NCBI GenBank assembly: GCA_009774625.1 | Contig: VSOB01000038.1 | Coordinates: forward strand, 1-32,740 | DNA length: 32,740 nucleotides | Reading direction: 5' to 3' | Source: Lachnospiraceae bacterium | GTDB taxonomy: Bacteria; Bacillota; Clostridia; Lachnospirales; Lachnospiraceae | Shown: positions 8,352 through 16,547 of the stretch, one piece after another | How positions within the stretch are numbered: the stretch's first letter is position 1 | Layout: every line of letters starts with the position of its first letter | Position numbers and translations under genes: made by a program | Notes under the pieces: model-generated | The model's database searches: none | Seen by the model: only the letters and a program-made list of their open reading frames with translations | What the model was told of the DNA's origin: nothing

Positions 8352-10505
8352 ATGAATGAAATGATGACGGCAGCAGGAGGAAATCCGGTTCTGTCACTTG
8401 GCGTGCTGCTTCCTTTTCTGGGCGGGCTGGTGGTTTATGGTATCGGAAGAAAGCATAAAAAAGCAAGGGATTATGCGGCAAATCTGGTAGTGCTTGCAGA
8501 ATTTTTGCTGTTTCTGGGATTGTTTTTCTGTTATAAGAAAACGGGGCGGCAATGGTTTGGGCTGCCGGATGTGTGCGGCTTTGGGATTTATTTTACATTG
8601 GATGGTTTTCGGGCCATATATGGTGTGACGGCTTCGTTTATGTGGCTGGTGACAACGGTTTTTTCCAGAGAATATCTGTCCCGCTATAAAAACAGGAATC
8701 GGTATTATCTGTTTACATTGTTTACTTTGGGCGCGACCATAGGCGTGTTTCTGTCGGCTGAGCTTATGACCACTTTTCTCTTTTTTGAAATCATGTCATT
8801 TACCTCTTATGTGTGGGTAGTGCATGATGAAACAAAAGAAGCGCTTAGAGCAGGAGCCACTTATCTGGCCATTGCCGTAATCGGCGGACTGGTCATGCTG
8901 ATGGGTCTGTTTTGTCTGTATACCAGTTTAAACGCAGGGGTATCCGGCCCTCTCTTGATTGATGGATTGCTGATGCGGGTTTTGAGCCGTTCGTCCATCG
9001 GTCTGCTCTGGCCTGCCGGATTTTGTCTGCTCTTTGGATTCGGCGCAAAGGCAGGGGCATTTCCTCTGCATATCTGGCTGCCGAAAGCCCATCCGGTGGC
9101 TCCGGCCCCGGCCTCTGCACTCTTATCAGGTATGCTGACTAAGGCGGGAATATTCGGTATCATCATTGTGAGCTGTCAGATCTTCTGGCATAACCGGGTA
9201 TGGGGAACTCTGATTTTGACGATCGGTGTGATCACGATGGTGTTGGGAGCGGTACTGGCACTGTTTTCTGTCAATATCAAACGGACACTGGCCTGCTCTT
9301 CCATGTCTCAGATCGGATTTATCCTGGTGGGGATCGGTATGTGCGGCCTGTTGGGAGAGGAAAACTTTTCTGCCGTGCGGGGCAGTCTGCTGCATATGGT
9401 AAATCATTCTCTGTTTAAACTGGTACTTTTCCTGGCAGCGGGTGTAATCTATATGAATCTGCACAGACTGGATTTGAACGAGATACAGGGCTTTGGACGG
9501 AATAAACCGCTCCTGCATCTGATCTTTTTATCAGGGGCGCTTGGAATAAGCGGTGTACCACTGTGGAGTGGGTATATCAGTAAAACACTGCTCCATGAAA
9601 GTATTGTGGAGTATGGGAAGCTGCTGGAAACAGGAGTGGCAGCGCCATTGCTTTTCAATGCAGGACAGATGACGGCAATCGAATGGATTTTCCTGATCAG
9701 CGGCGGATTGACCGTTGCCTATATAACAAAATTGTATATTTGCGTTTTTGTAGAAACAAACGCAGATCCGGAAAAACAGAAAGCCTATGATGCTCTGAAG
9801 GGAAAGTATATGAGCCGTATGAATGCATGTATACTGGTTTGCTGCGGAGGGATTCTTACCATATCCGGGATGATACCGGGCAGATTTATGGACACTCTGG
9901 CAGATCTGGGGCAGGGATTTTTTGCCTGTGAGGGGACTGCGCCGTCTGTCACCTATTTCTCTTTGGGGAACCTGCAGGGCGCTTTGATTTCCCTTACAAT
10001 CGGCGGGGCAATTTATCTGTTTGTCGTACGGAACTTTTTGATGGGCCGCTGTGAGGACGGCAGCAAAATCTATCTTAACAGGCTCAGTGAAAAGCTGGAT
10101 CTGGAAAATATCTGTTATCGTGCGCTGCTGCTGAACATTCTGCCTTTTATATTTGGTGTGATCTGCAGAATCGGAGACAGTCTGATTGATGCAGCGGTGG
10201 TTTTTCTGCGGAAAACCATTTACCGGGAAAGCGCGTTGCCTTATGAACTGACAGAAGGTACACAGATCACCCATCTGGCAGGCCAGATTCTGGATCATCT
10301 GATTTATGGATGGAAACGGCTGAGGGCGTTTGGAAAAGAAAAAAAGCCTTCCTGTAACCGGAAAATGGAACACAGACTGGCGGCAATCCATTCTGCTGTC
10401 AGTGAATACAATACGGCGGTTTCACGCAGTATGTCTTTTGGCCTGTTTTTGTTCTGTGTGGGATTTTTGATGACAGTGCTGTATTTGCTATATTATTATT
10501 TTTGA
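8352..10505 (+). CDS. antiporter subunit 4, long NuoL/HyfB-like proton-conducting membrane protein
   Basis: At 717 residues this is the largest of the four antiporter-type subunits. The core has Glu146 (FFEIMSF), Lys233 (GFGAKAGAFPLHIWLPKAHPVAPAPASALLSG), Lys264 (LTKAG) and Lys411 (WSGYISK). Residues after about 480 form a C-terminal extension: a hydrophobic segment, then LSEKLDLENICYRALLLNILPFIFGVICRIGDSLIDAAVV, a charged linker, and a last membrane helix ending in LYYYF. Comparable extensions occur in NuoL and HyfB proteins, where a lateral helix clamps neighbouring subunits; that role here is inference. It is the last gene of the operon, and a strong terminator follows. Confidence 0.88.
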   Translation: MNEMMTAAGGNPVLSLGVLLPFLGGLVVYGIGRKHKKARDYAANLVVLAEFLLFLGLFFCYKKTGRQWFGLPDVCGFGIYFTLDGFRAIYGVTASFMWLVTTVFSREYLSRYKNRNRYYLFTLFTLGATIGVFLSAELMTTFLFFEIMSFTSYVWVVHDETKEALRAGATYLAIAVIGGLVMLMGLFCLYTSLNAGVSGPLLIDGLLMRVLSRSSIGLLWPAGFCLLFGFGAKAGAFPLHIWLPKAHPVAPAPASALLSGMLTKAGIFGIIIVSCQIFWHNRVWGTLILTIGVITMVLGAVLALFSVNIKRTLACSSMSQIGFILVGIGMCGLLGEENFSAVRGSLLHMVNHSLFKLVLFLAAGVIYMNLHRLDLNEIQGFGRNKPLLHLIFLSGALGISGVPLWSGYISKTLLHESIVEYGKLLETGVAAPLLFNAGQMTAIEWIFLISGGLTVAYITKLYICVFVETNADPEKQKAYDALKGKYMSRMNACILVCCGGILTISGMIPGRFMDTLADLGQGFFACEGTAPSVTYFSLGNLQGALISLTIGGAIYLFVVRNFLMGRCEDGSKIYLNRLSEKLDLENICYRALLLNILPFIFGVICRIGDSLIDAAVVFLRKTIYRESALPYELTEGTQITHLAGQILDHLIYGWKRLRAFGKEKKPSCNRKMEHRLAAIHSAVSEYNTAVSRSMSFGLFLFCVGFLMTVLYLLYYYF

Positions 10506-10541
10506 TGGATAGGACAGGGTGACAGATTGGGCCTGGGAAAA

Positions 10542-10578
10542 AGAAACTGCCTGCTTGTGTGCAGACAGTTTCTTTTAT
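10542..10578. terminator. bidirectional intrinsic terminator between convergent genes
   Basis: The arms AGAAACTG (10542-10549) and CAGTTTCT (10566-10573) pair, with CTGC/GCAG continuing inward around a TTGTGT loop. A T run follows on the plus strand, and an A run precedes it (a T run on the minus strand), so it can end both the antiporter operon and the leftward PocR-MCP gene. Confidence 0.88.
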
Positions 10579-10585
10579 GTATAAA

Positions 10586-11392
10586 TTATCTGTTTTTTTC
10601 ATTTTCAGCGTTTTCATCAAACAAAGAAGCAAGAATTGAAGTGGTTTTGGTAATTTGCGCCACGGATTTCTCGATGTCATTATAGATAACAGCCGACTGA
10701 GAGGAAAGATCCTGCATACTTTTTGCCACAACGGCAAAGCCAAGACCTGCTTCTCCGCTTCTGGCGGCTTCAATGCTGGCATTCAGAGACAGGATTTTCT
10801 GTCTGTTGGCTATGGATTTTAAATGGCTGGTGTTATCATTGATTGCCTGAATCAAGTCTGTGGAATTTTGAATCTCCTTCTGCAGTACATCGAGACGGTC
10901 TGCATTTGAAAATTTAAAGTATTCCAGATTCACAAGCTGATTTACAATAATACCAAGCAGTTCTGCAGCAGACCGGATCTTATCTTCCGTGCTGACCGGT
11001 ACTTTGCGAAGCGCTCTTACATATTGTTCCGGATCGATGCCAAGCTCCTGCGCGATACTGCGGAACCTTTCTTCATCAGGCGGATTGGGAAGTACCTGTC
11101 CACCGATGATGGCGCCCAGCTTTTCATCGTTTACAACAATATCCACAGAAAAATCCATCAGACCTGCGTGACAAAAATAAGTGCCTGTCCCCTCCCTATC
11201 ACATTTGATACAGCGCCGGTTGCCCTCCGGACAGCCGCGGGTATATTTCATACAAAAATCGGTAAAATTACTGCCTTTTGTAATGTATTCTCCATTACTG
11301 TCCACAGAAATCGCGGCCAGGCCTGTAGAGTTAGAAAATTTGTCCTGTATTTCCTGTAATTTTTTCAGATCCATAAAATCTTTGATTTGCAT
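10586..11392 (-). CDS. soluble PocR-domain / methyl-accepting chemotaxis-like sensor
   Basis: This 268-residue protein has no membrane segment or signal peptide. Residues about 8-158 match the PocR ligand-binding domain, including the conserved cysteines Cys47, Cys54, Cys61, Cys64 and Cys74 (CPEGNRRCIKC, then CHAG) and GGQVL at 98-102. Residues about 195-235 contain the chemoreceptor hairpin tip: ILSLNASIEAARSGEAG followed by GFAVVA. The signalling region is short, without the long methylation helices of standard receptors. PocR domains are known from the 1,2-propanediol regulator PocR; the actual ligand here is unknown. It lies next to a sugar operon whose isomerase is of the fucose family, and fucose breakdown can yield 1,2-propanediol, so that is a reasonable guess. 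It has its own promoter. Confidence 0.85.
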   Translation of the reverse strand: MQIKDFMDLKKLQEIQDKFSNSTGLAAISVDSNGEYITKGSNFTDFCMKYTRGCPEGNRRCIKCDREGTGTYFCHAGLMDFSVDIVVNDEKLGAIIGGQVLPNPPDEERFRSIAQELGIDPEQYVRALRKVPVSTEDKIRSAAELLGIIVNQLVNLEYFKFSNADRLDVLQKEIQNSTDLIQAINDNTSHLKSIANRQKILSLNASIEAARSGEAGLGFAVVAKSMQDLSSQSAVIYNDIEKSVAQITKTTSILASLFDENAENEKNR

Positions 11393-11418
11393 ATTAAGGA
11401 ACCCCCTTCCCTTTCAAC

Positions 11419-11447
11419 AGTATACTATAAAGGGAAAAATCTTACAA
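11419..11447 (-). promoter_or_regulatory. sigma-A promoter of the PocR-MCP gene
   Basis: On the minus strand TTGTAA (11442-11447) and TATACT (11419-11424) are separated by exactly 17 bases. It lies between the lacI stop codon and the PocR-MCP start, so the sensor can be expressed independently of lacI. Confidence 0.7.
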
Positions 11448-11469
11448 TATAATTCCGGATAATATAAAT

Positions 11470-12489
11470 TTATATATTCTCTGCAATCCGTATATCTGCC
11501 GCTACATAATTCAGTTCTTTTTCGGGCAATTCCCCTGCCGTCAGATAATTAAAGAGGATATCCAGAGACTTGGAACCCTGTAAAAAAGGCTGCTGACATA
11601 TGGTAGCGGAAATCAGGCCGTCCAGAACAAAACAACGGGTGGTGTCTACCCGGTCATGGGTGATGATGGTTATGGTATGTTCCCGGCGCAGGGCAATCAC
11701 TGCCTTGCAGCCCCCATATACACCTCCGGCAGCAAAATAAAGGGCATTGATTTCCGGATGATTCTGGAGCAGAGTCTGGGTCACATGAAAGCTCTCCACT
11801 TCATCATCCTGATTCTGGATCGTGGCGGTCACATGAATGTGAGGGTACTTTTTTTCGATGCAGCTTTGAAAGCCGGCCACCCGGTCGGTGTGACAGAGTA
11901 CCTGCTGGGAGCCCAGGACGATACCGGCCTGCACTTCCCCTTTTGTCATCAGTCCCATCAGCCCTCCTGCAGTTTCTCCGGAAAGAAAATAATTGCTGCC
12001 CACATAGGCGATCCGTCGGGAATGTTCGATATCCGTGTTGACTGTAACAACGGGAATCCCCATGTCATACAGGGCATTGATTTTTTCTGCGATGACCGGG
12101 GCGTTGTAGGGAGCCAGCACGATGCCGTGTACTTCCTGAGAAAGCAGCTCTTCTATTGCGGCAAGCTGTCCGGAAACATCATAGGAGATCTGTCTGATCA
12201 GAATAGAGCAGTTATAACCTGCAAGACGTTCTTCCTGATACCGGACGCCTTTCATGACTTCATCAAAAAAAGGATTGCTGTTACCAAATAGGATGACTCC
12301 CAGCTTCAGTCTTTTTTTCTGGGCGGCAAGGGTAAGTCCGGCCCTGTTGGGTCTGTAATCCAGCGCTTTGGCAATCTCCAGAACCTTTTCCGCCGTTTTG
12401 GAGCTGACGCTTCCACGATTGTTCAGGACCCGGTCCACTGTGCCCCTGGAAACACCGGACAATTCGGCAATCTCTTTGATGGTAGCCAT
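11470..12489 (-). CDS. LacI-family transcriptional regulator
   Basis: This 339-residue repressor has an N-terminal LacI helix-turn-helix (TIKEIAELSGVSRGTVDRVLN, residues 3-23) followed by the hinge region YRPNRAGLTLA. A periplasmic-binding-protein-like sugar-binding domain starts near residue 58 (KLGVILFGNSNPFFDEVMKG). It is full length. The ATG at 12489 is preferred over a GTG nine bases upstream because AAGGTG is seven bases before it. It is divergent from the kinase-DUF4867-isomerase operon, and two operator-like palindromes lie between them, so it most likely represses that operon and itself. The inducing sugar cannot be read from the sequence. Confidence 0.92.
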   Translation of the reverse strand: MATIKEIAELSGVSRGTVDRVLNNRGSVSSKTAEKVLEIAKALDYRPNRAGLTLAAQKKRLKLGVILFGNSNPFFDEVMKGVRYQEERLAGYNCSILIRQISYDVSGQLAAIEELLSQEVHGIVLAPYNAPVIAEKINALYDMGIPVVTVNTDIEHSRRIAYVGSNYFLSGETAGGLMGLMTKGEVQAGIVLGSQQVLCHTDRVAGFQSCIEKKYPHIHVTATIQNQDDEVESFHVTQTLLQNHPEINALYFAAGGVYGGCKAVIALRREHTITIITHDRVDTTRCFVLDGLISATICQQPFLQGSKSLDILFNYLTAGELPEKELNYVAADIRIAENI

Positions 12490-12579
12490 ATTTGTCACCT
12501 TCTTTCTTCTGTCTGCATGCGGATATTACAAAGGTAGCATGGCAGGCACGGTCTGTCAATGATGCAGGCACACAAATTT

Positions 12580-12594
12580 ATGTGCGTGCACGTT
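12580..12594. promoter_or_regulatory. operator-like site A, downstream of the lacI promoter
   Basis: The segment TGTGCGTGCACGTT contains the palindrome CGTGCACG (12585-12592), the same core as the longer palindrome at 12727-12740. It lies in the lacI 5' leader, consistent with autoregulation. Confidence 0.5.
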
Positions 12595-12634
12595 TTCGTG
12601 ATATTCCACAAACGAGCCGTGAAAAATAACGGAA

Positions 12635-12663
12635 ATTATACGGAATTTCGTGCATTATTACAA
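12635..12663 (-). promoter_or_regulatory. sigma-A promoter of the lacI-family gene
   Basis: On the minus strand TTGTAA (12658-12663) is followed after 17 bases by a perfect TATAAT (12635-12640). Operator-like site A is about 40 bases downstream of the predicted start of transcription. Confidence 0.75.
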
Positions 12664-12689
12664 AAAAGCAGGGAAATGGAAAAACCGTA

Positions 12690-12718
12690 TTGATTTTTTG
12701 TACCGATAAATGTATGAT
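12690..12718 (+). promoter_or_regulatory. sigma-A promoter of the kinase-DUF4867-isomerase operon
   Basis: TTGATT (12690-12695) and TATGAT (12713-12718) are 17 bases apart. The predicted transcription start falls at the edge of the palindromic operator at 12727. Confidence 0.8.
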
Positions 12719-12726
12719 AAAAGAAA

Positions 12727-12740
12727 CGTGCACGTGCACG
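12727..12740. promoter_or_regulatory. 14-bp perfect palindromic operator (site B)
   Basis: CGTGCACGTGCACG is its own reverse complement and sits immediately downstream of the -10 box of the sugar operon, the classic position for LacI-type repression. Its CGTGCACG core recurs at site A upstream of lacI. Binding by the adjacent LacI protein is inference. Confidence 0.75.
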
Positions 12741-12790
12741 GAAAATCTGAGATGCTCAGGTGAACATGTACGATACAAGGAGGGTACAAA

Positions 12791-14260
12791 ATGCTGTATG
12801 TAGGTATTGACTTGGGGACATCGGCGGTGAAACTTCTGCTGATGAATGAAAAAGGCGAGATACAGAAAATCGTTTCAAAAGAATATCCGTTGTTTTTCCC
12901 TCATCCGGGCTGGTCTGAGCAGAACCCGGAGGATTGGTATACGCAGAGTATGGAGGGGTTAAAAGAGCTGCTGGCTGACTGTGACAAGACACAGGTGGCA
13001 GGGATCAGCTTCGGAGGACAGATGCATGGACTTGTGATTCTGGATGAAGCGGATCAGGTCATCCGTCCGGCGATTCTCTGGAACGACGGAAGGACCAGTG
13101 AAGAATGCGATTATCTGAATCAGGTCATCGGAAAAGATAAATTGTCCGAATATACGGCCAATATATCCTTTACCGGCTTTACGGCGCCCAAGATCCTGTG
13201 GGTGAAAGACAAAGAGCCGGACAATTTTGCAAGGATACGGAAGATCATGCTTCCCAAAGATTATCTGGCATACAAGCTGACAGGCGTACACTGTACGGAT
13301 GTGTCTGATGCCTCTGGTATGCTGCTGTTCGATGTAAAGAACAGATGCTGGTCAAAGGAGATGTGTGGAATCTGCGGCGTAAAGGAAGAGCAGCTTGCCA
13401 GAGTATATGAGAGCTATGAGGCGGTGGGTACATTGCTTCCTGAGATTGCGGCAGAGCTTGGCGTAAGTGGGGATGTCAAGGTAGCGGCAGGCGCCGGCGA
13501 CAATGCGGCTGCGGCAGTGGGTACAGGTACAGTGGGAGACGGTATGTGCAATATTTCCCTGGGCACCAGCGGGACTGTCTTTATTTCTTCCAGAAATTTC
13601 GGGGTGGACAAGTTCAATGCGCTCCATTCCTTTGCCCATGCGGATGGTCATTATCATCTGATGGGCTGCATGCTCAGCGCGGCTTCCTGCAATAAATGGT
13701 GGATGGATGAAATCATCGGCACAAAGGAGTACGGCGAGGAACAGAAAAAGATTACAAAGCTGGGAGAAAACAAAGTATTTTTCCTGCCGTATCTGATGGG
13801 AGAGCGTTCTCCCCATAACAATCCCAATGCAAGGGGAACTTTTATCGGTATGACAATGGATACCACCAGAGCGGATCTGACACAGGCGGTACTGGAAGGT
13901 GTGGCATTTGCCCTTCGTGATTCTTTTGAAGTGGCAAAAGATCTGGGAATCCGGATAGAGCGTACGAAAATCTGCGGCGGCGGCGCCAAGAGTCCTCTCT
14001 GGAAACAGATCATTGCCAACGTACTGAACATCAAAGTGGACGTGCTGGAAAGCGAAGAAGGTCCGTCTATGGGCGGTGCTATGCTGGCAGCAGTTGCCTG
14101 CGGAGAGTACGGCAGTGTGGAAGAGATCGCAGACCGTCTGGTAAAGGTTGTGGATACAGTGGAACCTGAACCTGCGCTTGCAGAGAAATATGAAGCGCGG
14201 TATCAGCAGTTCAGAAAAATATATCCGGCATGCAAAGAGTTGTTTGATGAGATCGTTTAA
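12791..14260 (+). CDS. xylB: xylulokinase-type FGGY carbohydrate kinase
   Basis: This 489-residue kinase phosphorylates a ketopentose (D-xylulose in the XylB family) with ATP in the cytoplasm. Residues 5-14 (GIDLGTSAVK) form the N-terminal phosphate-binding strand. GGQMHGLVILD (75-85) is the XylB-type substrate-site motif. GAGDNAAAAVG (234-244) carries the probable catalytic base Asp237. ICGGGAKSPLW near residue 395 is the C-terminal ATP-site motif. GGAGGG precedes the start. It is the first gene of the operon under the palindromic operator. Because the partner isomerase is of the fucose/arabinose type rather than xylose isomerase, the true substrate could be D-ribulose, L-fuculose or D-xylulose; the XylB-like substrate motif favours xylulose. 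Confidence 0.88.
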   Translation: MLYVGIDLGTSAVKLLLMNEKGEIQKIVSKEYPLFFPHPGWSEQNPEDWYTQSMEGLKELLADCDKTQVAGISFGGQMHGLVILDEADQVIRPAILWNDGRTSEECDYLNQVIGKDKLSEYTANISFTGFTAPKILWVKDKEPDNFARIRKIMLPKDYLAYKLTGVHCTDVSDASGMLLFDVKNRCWSKEMCGICGVKEEQLARVYESYEAVGTLLPEIAAELGVSGDVKVAAGAGDNAAAAVGTGTVGDGMCNISLGTSGTVFISSRNFGVDKFNALHSFAHADGHYHLMGCMLSAASCNKWWMDEIIGTKEYGEEQKKITKLGENKVFFLPYLMGERSPHNNPNARGTFIGMTMDTTRADLTQAVLEGVAFALRDSFEVAKDLGIRIERTKICGGGAKSPLWKQIIANVLNIKVDVLESEEGPSMGGAMLAAVACGEYGSVEEIADRLVKVVDTVEPEPALAEKYEARYQQFRKIYPACKELFDEIV

Positions 14261-14327
14261 TGTAAAAATCATAAGGGACAGAAAAATACTTTCCTAAAAT
14301 AAAGTACAGTTAAGAAAGGGGCAGAAC

Positions 14328-14945
14328 ATGAAAATTTACAATGTGGCAGATCCGAACTTCAGGATATACGGGCAGGTTCTTCAGGGTTATGATTTTACCG
14401 AACTTCTGGAGAAGATGAAGGAGACACCCCTGCCTGAGGATGTGGTGTATGAGCCTTCTGTGGAAGCACTGGAAGCGCTTCCGATCTGCAAAGAGTTTTC
14501 CGACCGTGGATACGGAGAAATGCCGATTCAGATCGGATACTGCAACGGCAACAACCACAAACTGAACGCACTGGAGTATCACAGGGATTCTGAACTGAAT
14601 ATTGCGGCAACGGATCTGATCCTGCTGCTGGGCCGTCAGGAAGATGTGGAAGAGGATTATAGCTACGATACATCCAAAGTGGAAGCCTTCCTGCTTCCCA
14701 AAGGAGTCGGCGTGGAGCTGTTTGCCACCACACTGCACTATGCACCCTGCAATGCGGACGACGGCGGATTTCAGGATGTGGTTGTTCTTCCCAAAGGGAC
14801 CAATTATCCTCTGTCCGGGGCGCATGAAGCCGGCGGAGAGGATGCACTGCTGGCTGCAACCAATAAATGGCTGATCGGTCATGAAGAAGGCGGCCTGCCG
14901 GAAGGCAGCTTCCTGGGTCTTAAGGGCGAGAATCTTACAATATAA
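14328..14945 (+). CDS. DUF4867 family protein, cupin-like, sugar-operon associated
   Basis: I recognise this 205-residue protein as the uncharacterised family called DUF4867, found in Firmicutes sugar operons. It has no signal peptide or membrane segment. Polar, possibly metal-binding residues cluster in two patches: LEYHRDSELNIA (about residues 84-95) and EAFLLPKGVGVELFATTLHYAPCN (about 122-145). These sit on alternating beta-strand segments, suggesting a cupin-type barrel; this fold is my inference. Its place between a kinase and an isomerase suggests an enzymatic role in the same pathway, for example an epimerase, mutarotase or lyxose-isomerase-like activity, but none is shown. A GAAAGGGG ribosome binding site precedes it. 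Confidence 0.75.
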   Translation: MKIYNVADPNFRIYGQVLQGYDFTELLEKMKETPLPEDVVYEPSVEALEALPICKEFSDRGYGEMPIQIGYCNGNNHKLNALEYHRDSELNIAATDLILLLGRQEDVEEDYSYDTSKVEAFLLPKGVGVELFATTLHYAPCNADDGGFQDVVVLPKGTNYPLSGAHEAGGEDALLAATNKWLIGHEEGGLPEGSFLGLKGENLTI

Positions 14946-14977
14946 TCTATAATCTAAAATATAAGGAGGACAAAGCA

Positions 14978-16462
14978 ATGAACAACATTCCCAAAATCAA
15001 ATTAGGTCTTGTGGCAGTAAGCCGTGACTGTTTCCCGGAAAGCCTTTCCGTTAACAGAAGAAAAGCTCTGGTGGAGGCTTATCAGGCAAAGTATGATGCA
15101 GCGGACGTTTATGAATGCCCTATCTGTATCGTGGAGAGCGAGATTCATATGGTGCAGGCTTTGGAAGATATCAAGAAGGCCGGCTGCAACGCACTTTGTG
15201 TATATCTGGGCAACTTCGGACCTGAAATTTCCGAAACTTTGCTGGCAAAACATTTTGACGGACCGAAAATGTTTATCGCGGCTGCGGAAGAGAGCCAGAA
15301 CGATCTGTCTGACGGGCGCGGCGACGCTTACTGTGGTATGCTGAACGCAAGCTATAACTTAAAGCTGCGCAATATTCAGGCATATATTCCTGAATATCCG
15401 GTGGGAACCGCAGAGGAATGCGCCGATATGATCCATGAGTTTTTACCTGTGGCAAGAGCTCTGGCAGGTCTGTCTGAACTGAAAATCATCAGCTTTGGTC
15501 CCAGGCCGTTAAACTTCCTGGCATGCAACGCACCCATTAAGCAGCTCTATAATCTGGGTGTGGAAATTGAGGAAAATTCTGAGCTGGATCTGTTTGAAGC
15601 ATTCAATAAGCATGCAGACGATCCCCGTATCCCGGCTAAAGTAGAGGAAATGGCAGCAGAGCTTGGCACAGGCAATAAGAAACCGGAAGTGCTTCCGAAA
15701 CTGGCACAGTATGAATTGACACTGCTTGACTGGGTGGAAGAGCACAGAGGTTACAGAAAATATGTTGCCATTGCCGGAAAATGCTGGCCCGCATTCCAGA
15801 CTCAGTTCGGTTTCGTTCCCTGCTATGTGAACAGCCGTCTGACAGGCATGGGCATCCCCGTATCCTGTGAAGTGGATATTTATGGCTGCCTGAGCGAGTT
15901 CATCGGCACCTGCGTCAGCGAAGATGCCGTAACTCTGCTGGATATCAACAACTCCGTACCGGCAGATATGTATAAAGAGGCAATCGAAGGTAAATTTGAT
16001 TATACCCATAAGGATACCTTTATGGGCTTCCACTGCGGCAACACCTGCTCCTCCAAGCTGTCCTTCCATGAGATGAAATATCAGAAGATTATGGCAAGAA
16101 GCCTGCCTGTAGAGGTGACAAACGGTACACTGGAAGGCGACATTATGCCCGGCAATATCACATTTTTCCGCCTTCAGTCCACAGCGGATGCAAAGATTCG
16201 CGCCTATGTGGCAGAGGGTGAAGTGCTGCCGGTGGCAACCAAGTCCTTTGGCGCGATCGGCGTATTTGCCATCAAGGAAATGGGCAGATTCTATCGTCAT
16301 GTATTGATTGAGAAGAATTATCCTCATCATGGCGCGGTTGCTTTCGGCCATTTCGGAAAAGCTCTGTTTGAAGTATTCAAATATCTGGGCGTTCCGATGG
16401 AAGATCTGAACTACAATCAGCCGGCGCATGTACCGTATCCGACAGAAAATCCGTTTGCATAA
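14978..16462 (+). CDS. L-fucose / L-arabinose isomerase family protein
   Basis: This 494-residue protein resembles the fucose isomerase/arabinose isomerase superfamily, cytoplasmic metal-dependent aldose-ketose isomerases. Likely Mn2+ ligands or active-site residues are Glu298 in CEVDIYG, Asp322 in LLDINNS and His352 in GFHCGN, in the order expected for the family; this mapping is by inspection. The FucI-type first domain is shorter than in E. coli FucI (about 590 residues), so it belongs to the shorter fucose-isomerase-like group whose substrates are mostly untested. AAGGAGGA lies just before the start. It is third in the operon after kinase and DUF4867. No sugar transporter or aldolase gene accompanies it. 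Confidence 0.85.
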   Translation: MNNIPKIKLGLVAVSRDCFPESLSVNRRKALVEAYQAKYDAADVYECPICIVESEIHMVQALEDIKKAGCNALCVYLGNFGPEISETLLAKHFDGPKMFIAAAEESQNDLSDGRGDAYCGMLNASYNLKLRNIQAYIPEYPVGTAEECADMIHEFLPVARALAGLSELKIISFGPRPLNFLACNAPIKQLYNLGVEIEENSELDLFEAFNKHADDPRIPAKVEEMAAELGTGNKKPEVLPKLAQYELTLLDWVEEHRGYRKYVAIAGKCWPAFQTQFGFVPCYVNSRLTGMGIPVSCEVDIYGCLSEFIGTCVSEDAVTLLDINNSVPADMYKEAIEGKFDYTHKDTFMGFHCGNTCSSKLSFHEMKYQKIMARSLPVEVTNGTLEGDIMPGNITFFRLQSTADAKIRAYVAEGEVLPVATKSFGAIGVFAIKEMGRFYRHVLIEKNYPHHGAVAFGHFGKALFEVFKYLGVPMEDLNYNQPAHVPYPTENPFA

Positions 16463-16547
16463 ATTGCATAAACCGTTCAAATAAGCGGGTGCAGAACCGG
16501 AAACGGAAAAAAAGAGAAAAAAACTTGAAAATTTTTTCAAAATCCTC

